Shown here piece after piece: positions 20,620 to 30,224 of a stretch of DNA of 35,890 nt. The translations under genes and the position numbers were made by a program. Each line of letters opens with the position of its first letter. Positions within the stretch are counted from its first letter, which is position 1. The notes beneath the pieces are model-generated. The model worked only from the letters and a program-made list of their open reading frames with translations. It was not told where the DNA came from and made no database searches. The DNA is from Branchiostoma floridae (taxonomy: Eukaryota > Chordata > Leptocardii > Amphioxiformes > Branchiostomatidae), in contig NC_049984.1 of assembly GCF_000003815.2 (NCBI RefSeq), positions 19,885,384 through 19,921,273 of the forward strand. Reading direction: 5' to 3'.

Positions 20620-21000
20620 GAAGAAATAGTGAATGGGCACCAAAGCAATGAATCACTTATTGTACAATGGTAGACGCACCTTCGTTTCCATATATATAAA
20701 GGATTCACATATGTTTTCGCATTAGCCAGGAGTTCTTTTACATGCAGAACGCTCTAGAAATGGGAAAGCTTCTAATTTGACCACAGCAAGTTTCTTGGGC
20801 AATTCGTACAAAATGCTGAACAGACAGGACAAACAAAATTTAAGCACACTTTCATTACTGGTAATAATACGTAACCTTACTGTTTACCCAATAGAAAGAC
20901 TTCATTTTGCTGTAGTAAAGGGACGAAAAAAGCACGATGCCAGAACTGCTAATATTTATTACGTATTAACTTTGCCAGAATGGCAAGGTTATGTTTAAGG
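20620..21000. other. 3' flank of the lectin gene, no feature
   Basis: No supported gene; presumed 3' untranslated or intergenic sequence. Confidence 0.4.
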
Positions 21001-21600
21001 CTTGTACGTCTGTCTGTCACCAGCATAACTCAAGAAGCCTCAGATGGATCCTGATTATATTTGGTAGGTGGGTAGGGGTCGAAAAAACGAAGGTCAAGTT
21101 CGATAATGGACTCCCTAGCGGCTTCCTAAGGTACTTCAGCAGAGCTTCCTTTTTTAATAACTCGTGTTTTGGACATGCTGTGGTCGTGATTCTTAAGTGG
21201 TAGATAGCCCTTGAGGCAGAGAGTAAGTGCTGTGAGTTTGGGGCCCCTAGCGGCTTTTTTTGGAACTGCAGGCACCGGTTTCCTTTCAAACTTTGGACGA
21301 GAATAACTTAAGAACGTGTTGACGGATCGTCTTGATTTTTGGTATGTGGGTGGCGGCGGCCTAAGTAATCACTTACACGATGTAATGCTGATTATGAAAA
21401 TCAACAGCTAATTTGCATAATTAATGAGTAAAGTTTATAAATCCACTGCATTCCATGATAGGGCTTTCAAACTTGTCACATATGTAGCTGAGAAAGAGAG
21501 AAATTTCAATACACATTAATTATGCAAGTGATGACCTCATTCGCATAATTAATGAAAATATTAATTTCTTGACGGATCGTCATGATTTTTTGGTATGCAG
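21001..21600 (+). repeat. sense copies of the TTGGTATGTGGGT / TAATTTGCATAATTAATGAG repeat, LINE target
   Basis: TTTGGTAGGTGGGTAGGGG (about 21059), TTTGGTATGTGGGTGG (about 21339) and TTTGGTATGC (about 21590) repeat, each preceded by GGATC-containing sequence. At 21407-21428 lies GCTAATTTGCATAATTAATG, repeated at 24446 on the far side of the LINE, with similar flanking sequence (CCATGATAGG, TTGTCACATATGTA). The LINE thus sits between or inside copies of this repeat. Confidence 0.7.
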
Positions 21601-22784
21601 ATAGTCACCCTGTAGAATGCACTAATATAGAAGGATACACACTCTTTTCCCGTTGTCGCACTACTGGCAGCCGTGGCGGGGGCATTGCCATTTATGTACG
21701 AGAGAGTATACCCGCTGAAATTATTGATTTTATCGTAACACCAACAGAGCTTGAGTGTCTATGGGTACTAGCTAAACCATATTGGACACCAAGGCACATT
21801 ACAAACTTAGCTATCTGTGTTGTTTATAACCCCCCAAGTAGTCCGTACCAGGATATGTTAGGTGATTATCTTCTCCACAGTATTGACAAGATTACCACCA
21901 AATATCCGCACGGGGGAATATGTATTATGGGAGATTTTAACAGGTTCGAAATCAAACCCGTTCTTCATGGAAGCAAGCTCGACCAAGTCGTGAAACACCC
22001 CACTAGGGGAGGGGCAGTACTCGACCTGATAATTACTAACTTGAAGTCATCCTACCAAAACCCTTGTATTGAAGAGCCATTGGGCCAGAGCGACCACAAC
22101 ACTGTGCTTTGGTACCCAGTAGACCACAAACCCACCAACACTACAACTAAAGTAACTTTTCGGCAAATGAAAGATTCTAATATACGCTCATTTGGACAAT
22201 GGATTTCACAGCACCCATGGACTGAGGTCATGGACGCCGCAGATACCCAAACTAAAGTTGACAATTTTTACGACACTCTAAAAGCTAAAATTGACCATCA
22301 CTTCCCTTACAAATCGTTTGTAAAACATAATGGCGACAAAGCATGGATGACCCCACAGATAAAGTCTGTAATAAGAAAATGACAAAAAGCCTTTCATACA
22401 GGTAACATGGTCCTTTACAGAAAGATGAGAAACCAGGTAATTCGTTTATGTGCAAAAGCTAAAAAACGCCATTATGTTTCCAGGGTAAAATCCCTTAAGA
22501 AAGATAACCCAGCTAAATGGCACCAATGTTTGCGCAAGATTTTAAACTCTTCTAGATCCCCTGTCTCGGTTTGTATCCCTGACAATGCGCACTTACATGA
22601 CAAAGACATTGCCGAACTAATCAATGATCACTTCTCATCAATAGTGAATGAATTGCCCCGTTTAGATCTTGACTTGTTACCCACTTACCTACCATCACCG
22701 TCCAGGCCACCACGTATATTCCCATGGGAGGTCTACGAAACGTTAAGACGCCTTAACTCTAATAAGAGTAACGGTGCCCCCTAA
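21597..22784 (+). pseudogene. LINE B, endonuclease C-terminal part and linker, in-frame stop
   Basis: The frame covers the C-terminal two-thirds of an exonuclease-endonuclease-phosphatase domain: GGGIAIYVRES, then MGDFNR (the conserved Asp-Asn) at about 21930, and SDHN (catalytic Asp-His) at about 22091. A TGA at 22380-22382 (RK-stop-QKAF) interrupts the frame; the sequence resumes in the same frame and runs to 22784 through a basic linker. A CGA-to-TGA change by CpG decay would explain the stop. The N-terminal part with the first catalytic residues is missing, so it would be inactive even if the stop were read through. Confidence 0.85.
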
Positions 22785-24141
22785 AATAGTCAAACAGTAT
22801 GCGGTTGAATTCAGCGAAGTCCTCGCTCATATCTTCAACTCCTCTTTAGAGGAAGGCTATGTTCCAAAACAATGGAAGCAGGCCATTATCTCACCAATTC
22901 CCAAAAAGTCGCCAGCCTCACTTAACAATCTACGGCCAATCTCTTTAACTTCAGTCCTTATCAAAGCTTTTGAATCATTTGTAACGAAATGGGTCCTTCA
23001 GGACGTGGCAAATGTACTTGACCCCAACCAGTTTGGCTGTAGAAGAGGAATGTCCACTGTTCACTACTTAACTGCAATGGTCAACTCGATCCTCCTTGGT
23101 GCAGAAAGCCCAAAAAGTATCCAAACGATTCTTTTAACAGATTTCAGCAAGGCCTTTGATAGAATTAATCACACCACTTTAATTAACAAAATGTTACAGT
23201 ATAATGTACGTCCCTCAATTTTGCCATGGCTCTGCAATTTTCTTAGTAACCGATTACAATGTGTCCGCTACCACGGTGTAACTTCAAGTTGGAGAGAAAT
23301 TTCGTCTGGCGTCCCCCAAGGCACAAAATTAGGTCCTATACTCTTCTTAATTTATATTAATGACGCCCTCAGAGAAGACGTTTTAGACCGTTATAAATTT
23401 GTCGACGACTTATCAATATGTGAAAGTAGAATGTTCTATGAACCCAGCCAAGTACAAACATCCCTGGATGAATTAAATGGCTGGGCGTCAAAAAACGACA
23501 TGATCCTAAACGGTGAAAAATTTAAACTACTAACGATTTCGTTTATGAAAGACTGCCCCCCTCCTCCGACAATCTCACTTAACGATACGCCCCTTGAATA
23601 CACGGAAGACGCGTGTATACTTGGCCTATGGTTCTCCAAAGATCTTAGTTGGAGCAAACATGTTGACATCATTACACAAAAGGCAAGTTCACGCCTTTTT
23701 TGGCTGAAAAAATTAAAACGATTTGGACTCCCCACACAAGATCTCATCGAATTCTATCAGGGTTACATACGGCCTACTTTAGAGTACGCTGCTCCAGTTT
23801 GGAGCCCGAGTATCACGGCGCTGCAATCCATGAAGATCGAGCGAGTACAAAAACGTGCCCTTAGAATTATCCTTGGCCTCCATTATACATGTTATGATGA
23901 AGCCCTAGCCCATTTTTGTCTCCCCTCCTTAGAAAACAGGAGGAAAAACCTTAGCCTTAAGTTTGCCAAATCTCTGTTTAGTTCCCCTATGTTTAGAAGC
24001 TGGCTACCCCCAACACGTTCGGAAGTTCATGGTAGAGACCTAAAAAGTGCGAACAAACTTTGCATTCCATCGACCAAAACAAATCGTTACAAAAACAGCC
24101 CCATCCCATACTTCACCCACCTTTTAAATACATGTACCTGA
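22785..24141 (+). pseudogene. LINE B, reverse transcriptase
   Basis: The frame continues at +1 relative to the upstream part after the run GGTGCCCCCTAAAATA, consistent with loss of about 14 bases from a NGAPDxIP-like stretch. It encodes a full reverse transcriptase: LRPISLTSVLIKAFE, motif A LLTDFSKAFD (about 23130), motif B SGVPQGTKLGPILF (about 23305), motif C FVDD (about 23398), then thumb and the C-terminal part with QKRALRIILGL, matching the corresponding LQNRAVRIILG of family A. All catalytic aspartates are present, so the domain itself looks intact; only its link to the endonuclease is broken. Confidence 0.92.
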
Positions 24142-24400
24142 AAAGATCTCCCATGTCTCTCAATCCACTGCCACAGTCTTCATTTATACTTTGTATAACA
24201 ATTTGTTTGTTTCCCTTTGTTTTATTCCTATAATACGATTTCTTGTAATTGTATATTTTCATAGATTTTACACCTGTATGAAGTACAATGTCTAAAATGC
24301 GCAATTCAGCCTCTTCTACTGTGTAGAAGTAGCTGCGATGTATTTTATTGTTCACTGACTGAACTAATAAACCAATCTTATATATTTATATATTTATGTA

Positions 24401-24640
24401 TTAGTGGAAAATTCCATGATGGAATACTAATTATGCAAATACACAGCTAATTTGCATAATTAATGAGGAAAGTCCATCAATCCTCTGTATTCCATGATAG
24501 GACTTTCAAAGTTGTCACATATGTAACGAGAAAGAGGGCAGAAAGTAAGGGTTGTATGTGTGGGTCTCCTAGTGTCTATTTTGGAACTGCAGGAGCCGGT
24601 ATGCTTGAGACAATTTGATATCAATTATGTAAATTGGGAC
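24401..24640 (+). repeat. right-hand copy of the TAATTTGCATAATTAATGAG repeat
   Basis: Resembles 21400-21500 over about 100 bp, including GCTAATTTGCATAATTAATG at 24446 and CCATGATAGG shortly after. Confidence 0.7.
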
Positions 24641-25102
24641 ATGTAAAATAAAATGTAATGAGTAATATGTTTATGTCTACATACATCATTGTACATAACA
24701 AACCTGGTTTATTTGGCAAAGGTATGTGTTCGAGGAACTCTAGTTATTGATGGAATTTCCTTTGTAACAAGCCTTAACCAAGTCATAGAGATTTTCGTGC
24801 TGTTTTCCAAGTTTGTAGAATGTGCTCATTTGAGCCTGAACCACTGAAGATGTCAGATTGGCGAAATCGGAATAAATGAATAAATGTTGTAAACGGGAAC
24901 TCTGCGGCTCCGACTGTCTTACTGAGGGGTGACTGTGGTGAGAATGATGTCAGTTAGCGTGAGGATCAGTCCGCTCCATATTATGCTAGTTATCCACCTT
25001 TGGACACCGACCGTTAAAACCACATGAAGGTGCACCGTTTATGATGTGCTTGCAGTTGAGCTGAGTGTGAGTTATGCAGTAGATTTGCATAGCTATATTA
25101 TA
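24641..25102. other. intergenic stretch
   Basis: No gene supported. At 24846-24890 the sequence CTGAAGATGTCAGATTGGCG followed by AAATCGGAATAAATG resembles the 3' repeats of Penelope-like elements, a weak match. Confidence 0.35.
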
Positions 25103-25104
25103 TA

Positions 25105-26362
25105 CACTCAGCACAAAAAGTTTGGAATATCAACTTTGGTATATCATATTTCCGTTATTTATGCATCAATTTCAATGTATTATATACCAATAGAAAGCTT
25201 GTATGATTTCCTTTCCATTGGTATCAAACTCATTGTCATTGTTAACTCATGGAACATACACTAGGCCTGCTAACGTGAGTGGGTCATGAAAAAAAAGTGC
25301 CCAAATTCCCCCGTTTCTGTTCAAAACTGTATCGTCCGGTTCAACCGTTGTTATGGCCGCGGGTGACAATGTTTCAATCAATCCTTTTATCACCTAACGT
25401 TTGGTATACAGAACATCCAAGTTTCTTTTTAGCATATCTGAGTAGAGTATTTTATGAGCGTAAATTCATGGAACAAGGACTAGGCCCGCTTACGTACAGG
25501 GGGTCCTAAAGATAAAGTGCCAAAATTACCCTACTAAAATCAATCACTCCATTCTGCTAATTTTCTACCGTCAGTATTGACTTGTGAATGAAGGCAAATT
25601 GAATAAGCAGGACATGTCAATCAAAGCTACTATCACTCTTTAATCAAGCAAAAAATATGAACCATGGCAAGAGGTGATCAATCGAGTGCTAGCCATAAAC
25701 CGTAGGAAGGCTATTCCACCCTAAGACTGTACTCCAGCATCCAATGGTCCTTGTTCTGTGTGGACTGGTGTTGTACTCTTGCAGAACTGCATTTGGTCCA
25801 ATATTGAAGAGGTATAATGTTGCTATTGGATGGAGGATGGTGTCCCTATATGTCACCACGTTAATGCCTGGAATGATTACGAGTCTTGTTTACCCTATGG
25901 TGGTTATACCGCCCCCAAACCATGACGCTGCCTCCACCACCAAATGCCGAAAGTTACTCTTGACTTGTCAGCGGCTCTCCTTTCCGCATCCACGCTTTGA
26001 TTCTACCATCCAACTATCGAAAGGGCAGATGAACTCTACTCAAGTGTACTAAAACTTTGTATGTTCCGTATACAAAATGTGAGGTGAAAAGAGGATTGAT
26101 TGAACCTGACACACGCGCCAATATCAACAGGACGATGCAGTGTTGAACATAAGTAAGGGAATTTGGGCACTTTTTTTTCGTGACCTACCCACGTAATCAG
26201 ACCTTGTGCTCGTTTCATGTGTTTACAATAATAATAAGTTTGATACCATAGGAAAGAAAATCACATAAGCTTTCTATTGATATATAATACATTGAAATTG
26301 ATGCATAAATAACGGAAATATGGTATACCAAAGTTGATATTCCAAAATTTTTGTGCCGAGTG
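25105..26362 (-). mobile_element. Tc1/mariner transposon with about 340-bp terminal inverted repeats
   Basis: The 1258-bp element starts CACTCAGCACAAAAAGTTTG and ends with the complement CACTCGGCACAAAAATTTTG, flanked by TA on both sides (25103-25104, 26363-26364), the target choice of Tc1/mariner. The inverted similarity continues to about 25450 on the left and 26025 on the right, so the arms are about 340 bp, much longer than usual. Inside the left arm a phrase around ACTAGGCCTGCTAACG (25261) recurs as ACTAGGCCCGCTTACG (25480), a possible internal direct repeat as in IR/DR elements. The middle carries a transposase remnant on the minus strand. Confidence 0.85.
25741..26030 (-). pseudogene. 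Tc1-like transposase remnant
   Basis: Minus-strand translation gives LDGRIKAWMRKGE, then GGSVMVWGGITT, then a stretch ending NAVLQEYNTSPHRTRT, in family order and spacing for the C-terminal half of a Tc1 transposase. At least three stops and a frameshift interrupt it. The family's second catalytic Asp (usually in a QQDNARPH-like motif) is Tyr here, and the first catalytic segment is not readable. The N-terminal DNA-binding half is replaced by the long terminal repeat. The plus-strand frame of 102 codons here is its shadow. Confidence 0.8.
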
Positions 26363-26764
26363 TATATAGTACAGGGAGTGATATAGTACACAAAATTGTG
26401 CTCCACTCATGGTCACCTTGTCTTATCCAAAGTGCCCGGGCACAGCTAAAAAGAAGGCTAACATCACTTTGCTATAAAGGAGTGATTATATTTATTTGGC
26501 CTATGTACAAGAAAATTTCATTAGGACATGACATAAGCAATTTGAATGTCGTTGAGCTTGTCTTAGGTAACGAAATCTGGCTGTAGAGAAGATTAGAGAA
26601 CAGTTGGCAACATACAAGATTATACAATTCTTTTAAGATTTCTAAAACGAGCAAATACTTGAAAGATCATTAACGATAGAAGAGTAGCACAGACGATGAA
26701 TTGAGTAAGTCTATACTACCTTTCTCTACATATACTGATATATTCATTGGATATAACTCACACC

Positions 26765-26861
26765 ATGTATTCCGTCATGGAGGTTGTCATGGCTAACATC
26801 ACAGCACCCGTGGCCTACTGTGGGCCCGAGGATATTCCTGTTATTTTGGAGTTCATAGCAG
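26765..26861 (+). CDS. exon of an unrecognised protein
   Basis: From ATG at 26765 (ACACCATGT context) 97 bp read to a donor CAG|GTACGC in phase 1. The peptide includes PVAYCGPEDIPVILEFIA. A second in-frame ATG lies at 26777. An alternative is an acceptor at CATCACAG near 26803, but it lacks a pyrimidine tract. It joins in frame to the exon at 27474. I do not recognise the protein. Confidence 0.5.
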
Positions 26862-27120
26862 GTACGCCAGGTGGCGCTTACGAGTAAGGTACATTATACA
26901 GTCCTTCGGATCAGGTGCTTATCGAATGGGGAAGGCTGGAACGAATAGGTTGATTGGTGGACTAAACGTTCATACAATAGCACCTAAATCTGTACAATAT
27001 TCTAGACTTCAGACAAGGGAGTGATATTTGACCTGAATACATGAATATGAACACTGCACAAAAATTGGGTTTACATGTACCAGTGACAGTCAATGTCTGA
27101 TGTAACATACATTTGCATAA

Positions 27121-27311
27121 TTCCACCAGGTGCTATTATGCCTCCACCTCCAAAAACGTTGTTATAGAGGCCTTCTCAAGATTGTCTTGAGACGTAAATA
27201 CTTGAATTGTATTACATTTAGGATTTTTAACATTCGGTGTTCAAGATAATCTTGGGAAGACCTCTATACTAACGTTTTTTGAGGTGGCGGTATTATGCCA
27301 CCTGTCGGAAT
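27121..27311. mobile_element. 191-bp MITE, TA target duplication, in an intron
   Basis: Arms of about 75 bp are inverted repeats (ATTCCACCAGGTG against ATTCCGACAGGTGG, then CCTCCACCTC and AAAAACGTT and TATAGAGG). TA flanks both ends (27119-27120, 27312-27313). No coding capacity. TA duplications fit a Tc1/mariner-mobilised MITE. Confidence 0.75.
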
Positions 27312-27473
27312 TATGATAGTCTATTTTAATTGTTTTAAGGTTCAAGTTGTACTAGATTAGACTTTTGTAGGGTAGAGTAGTCTCCTAATAGTTGTCGTTC
27401 GCCTACGTTGTATTTTACGATTGAACAAAATAAACAATAAACTTATTGTCATTTTCATATCTTCCAATCGCAG

Positions 27474-27556
27474 TCGGCAAGTACGACGCCGTGAAGGCTT
27501 GGTCCTGGGACCTGTGCGCCAGGAGCGGCGGTGACCGCATCTTCACTCTCCCGCTG
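27474..27556 (+). CDS. second exon of the unrecognised protein
   Basis: Acceptor CTTCCAATCGCAG|TC and donor CCGCTG|GTAAGT bound an 83-bp exon, entered in phase 1 and left in phase 0. The peptide reads VGKYDAVKAWSWDLCARSGG then DRIFTLPL, with strong codon bias to C/G in third positions, which sets it apart from the surrounding AT-rich DNA. No further exon was found before 28.6 kb. Confidence 0.6.
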
Positions 27557-28625
27557 GTAAGTTTGGTCATCGGACTTCAGCTCATTATAGTTGTCACTTT
27601 GTGGGGTTAAATGTAACACTGAATGTAACATGGTTTGTTTTGTTTTGTTGGCCCCCTTGGAAATCCAGTTTCAAAAGTTGTAGGGGGCAACCTGTGTGTT
27701 GTGTGTGTGCAAATTACATAATAACCTAAGTATGATATAACTGTTCTGTAATTATATTTAGATTTTTGTCTTCACATTTCTGTGCCGTATGTTTTCCTTT
27801 GTATACCTGTTCCTGCTGTGCTGTACTATGTATTTTTTAAATGTAATTACAAAAAGTAAGATATATGGTGTTATATCCATGTAATTGCACTCCCTCTCTA
27901 TCCTGTTTGAGAATAAAGGCACAATAAAGGTTTCTCATTTATTTATTCATTCATTATACTGATATACTTTCCTTCCTAACAATTACCTACACTATTCTTC
28001 TAAAATGGCCGCCATAGTTTACCGCCATGGTGCCGTTATACCAGTGCACAAAAAGGCTCTTTTTCTGTTCCTGAGAACTTTACCAGATGAGTGTGTATTA
28101 CTTAGTGCAAGTTACTTGCAATTGCTTATGTGCTATTAAGATTCATTAATGTGCTATTCTTGTATCACCTTCATTTTGTGGTATATTAAAATCAGAATCT
28201 TCTACGTACCAACTGTGTATAGGCCATGTATCGTAACGTTTCTGTAGACAACGACTTACATTAAGATTTCATAATTCTTGATCTTGACAAAAGCAGCATT
28301 GTCTCTTGTTGCCATATTTTCCAATACAGATCACTAAGTTTTCTAACGAATAGCCATACGTATGAACAGGAGTTTTCAAAAATATACACAAATTTTTAGT
28401 TTGTGTATTCTACTTATATTTTTGTTTTGTTTGCAAAAGCCCCTGCACCTTTGTTCAACACTCGTCGTACGACGTTTGTAGCAGGATTACAAACCAGGCC
28501 ACACATATTGGGTAATGATCTAGATTGTTGGATATACATATCCAACAATGTCCCAAAATTCCCACTAACCACTGTCATACCTGTAACGTTAAACGTGCAT
28601 GTATTGATGTCAAATGTGACCGGCC
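27557..28625. other. no gene supported
   Basis: AT-rich, with a (TTTA)n-like run near 27940 and a TTGTTGGATAT / ATATCCAACAA palindrome near 28527. The plus-strand frame at 28403-28636 has no motif or splice support. Confidence 0.5.
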
Positions 28626-28840
28626 CTAGTACATGACACTAGCGGTCGCCATCTCCGCAACGTCGGGATCGATGTTCTTCAGTTCTCGGTACAGGTCCTG
28701 GTAGAACGGCTTGTTGATAGAGCGGAGAGTGTTGGGAGCCAGCGGGTTGAGGTTGGGTCGGACGAGCATGACGCGGAACATGTTGGTGTTGAAGGCCTGG
28801 TAGGTGGTACATCCTGTATCCCAAGGATGGAGGGAAAAAC
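28626..28840 (-). CDS. terminal exon of an unrecognised protein
   Basis: Acceptor TTTCTTTCCTCAG|GT, then 215 bp ending in TAG (28626-28628). In the most natural frame it reads LHPWDTGCTTYQAFNTNMFR, later KPFYQDLYRELKNIDPDVAE and ends MATASVMY. That frame needs one base from the exon before, while the exon at 29540 leaves two. One T fewer in the T5 run at the acceptor would make them agree. The annotated-looking alternative frame gives a Pro/Gln/His-rich peptide and is less likely. Confidence 0.6.
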
Positions 28841-28885
28841 CTGAGGAAAGAAAATATTTTTCAGGTTTGAGACCGCCTTTCTACT

Positions 28886-29022
28886 GTCGACAAGTGGTGA
28901 TGCAGCTCCATTTTTTGTTGCCCTATTAGTGTAAACCCGGAATCCAAAGTGTAGGGGTCGACAAGTGGTAATGCATCTCCAGTGTTTGTTGCCCTGTTAG
29001 TGTAAATCCAAAACGCAGGGGG
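28886..29022. repeat. 71-bp tandem duplication
   Basis: GTCGACAAGTGGTRATGCA starts at 28886 and again at 28957, with TTTGTTGCCCTRTTAGTG in both copies. It lies in the intron before the terminal exon. Confidence 0.88.
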
Positions 29023-29130
29023 AGGAGGAGGTGTAGACCTGCCTGAGGAAAGCCGACTATCTGTGCACAATTTGATAGGTAAGTATCTATATTTCTGTGT
29101 CTGTACATATAATGTGTATTCTGTTTGTGT

Positions 29131-29180
29131 GCCTGTGTGTGTGTGTGTGTGTGTGTGTGCGCGTGCGCGCGCGCGCGTCA
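29131..29180. repeat. (GT)n-(GC)n microsatellite
   Basis: Alternating purine-pyrimidine tract of (GT) then (GC) dinucleotides. Such tracts readily take up the Z-DNA form. Confidence 0.9.
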
Positions 29181-29539
29181 CTTAAAGAGGTAAGATCTGC
29201 CATCTGATTACTTTATTTGGCTTTGGAATGTGCCCATACGTTCTTAGAAGTTGCAAATTGTTTCAAAAACATAACAGCGCTTGAGGTAAACAACAATATA
29301 CCTTCAGCATCCAAATGTCACAACTTTCATGTTATTCACACGTGTCGATCTGTACACGTGAAATATTTACCGCATAGATGAGTTGAGGAATAGACAAATG
29401 AAGAGTAAAGCACCCATGAATGACTGTTAGACTAACTACAATTTCAAGCTGTTTATTAAGCGAACGATTAGGTTTTGTTGTATTTATGATACTCATCCAA
29501 ATGAATGAAGAATGAATGGATGAATAAATGACTACCCAC

Positions 29540-29668
29540 CTCAGGTGAGACGACTTATAGGCGCCGTGATGGTCCATAGAGTGAACGACGATGTGGTTAA
29601 AAAGCGGCTCCAACAGCTTCTGGCCGACCCCGTGGCGCTTCATGACGGCCTGCAGTGCTCGTCTGGAC
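29540..29668 (-). CDS. internal exon of the unrecognised minus-strand protein
   Basis: Acceptor CTTACCTGCCAG|GT and donor CTGAG|GTGGGT bound 129 bp (43 codons), entered and left in phase 2. The peptide includes ALQAVMKRHGVGQKLLEPLF and then NHIVVHSMDHHGAYKSSHL, notably rich in histidine. The phase fits the donor of the exon at 30602. Confidence 0.65.
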
Positions 29669-29704
29669 CTGGCAGGTAAGGTGGATAGAAATGGCACCCG
29701 CGGT

Positions 29705-29916
29705 TAGTCTCCAAGCAGATACTTGGCTGACGGATCGTATTCGTACTGCCGGCCAAATGCAGAAACTTTCGCGGTGGTTTAATGATCGTTGTTTTCGCGG
29801 TGGTCGCTTCACCGCAAATCAAAACCACCGCGAACATTTTTCCATGGCAGTAAGAGACTACAGTGCATGGTGCTACCGCGAATAGTGCTCACTGTACTCT
29901 GGGTAGTCATGTCTCA
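29705..29916. mobile_element. partial TAGTCTCCAAG-family MITE, cut by the gap
   Basis: Begins TAGTCTCCAAGCAGATAC, matching the ends of the MITEs at 11991 and 18316. It contains CGCGGTGGT motifs and their complement ACCACCGCG (29770-29840), forming an internal inverted repeat. The other end is presumably in or beyond the run of N, so length and target duplication cannot be read. Confidence 0.5.
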
Positions 29917-30016
29917 NNNNNNNNNNNNNNNNNNNNNNNNNNNNNNNNNNNNNNNNNNNNNNNNNNNNNNNNNNNNNNNNNNNNNNNNNNNNNNNNNNNN
30001 NNNNNNNNNNNNNNNN
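29917..30016. other. assembly gap (100 N)
   Basis: Exactly 100 unknown bases, inside an intron of the minus-strand gene and inside or beside a MITE. Confidence 0.99.
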
Positions 30017-30224
30017 CTCCCCAACTAAACTCAGGTACCATTTTACATTTGGGTAGAGTGAGAAAAGCTCTTGTAAAGGAACAAATTTTAGGCAGGAACT
30101 ACTGGGATCTAACACGTGGTCTATCGATCTCGTATTCACTAGCCTGGCCTTTCGCCACCACATGTACCTGGAGAGAGGGAATAAATATTTTCCGTAAATA
30201 GTAAATCAGGTTGGTAGATTACTC

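Larger units (their letters stand above)
21590..24400 (+). mobile_element. LINE with endonuclease and reverse transcriptase (family B), 5'-truncated
   Basis: About 2.8 kb covering the end of an apurinic-type endonuclease domain, the whole reverse transcriptase and a 3' region ending in TATATATTTATATATTTATG. It is a different family from the two LINE fragments at 6205 and 15991: the catalytic box is FVDD, not YADD. Two lesions break the reading frame (see the coding entries). The 5' boundary near 21600 falls in a copy of a dispersed repeat; the 3' boundary near 24400 meets another copy of it. No clear target duplication could be fixed. Confidence 0.9.

Noticed and set aside
23436-23747. Minus-strand 103-codon frame
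   Set aside because: Shadow of the LINE B reverse transcriptase.
25744-26052. Plus-strand 102-codon protein
   Set aside because: Antisense shadow of the decayed Tc1 transposase; the minus strand shows family motifs in order.
28639-28824. Minus-strand 61-codon Pro/Gln/His-rich protein
   Set aside because: A neighbouring frame of the same exon gives a more natural peptide ending in a stop at 28626.
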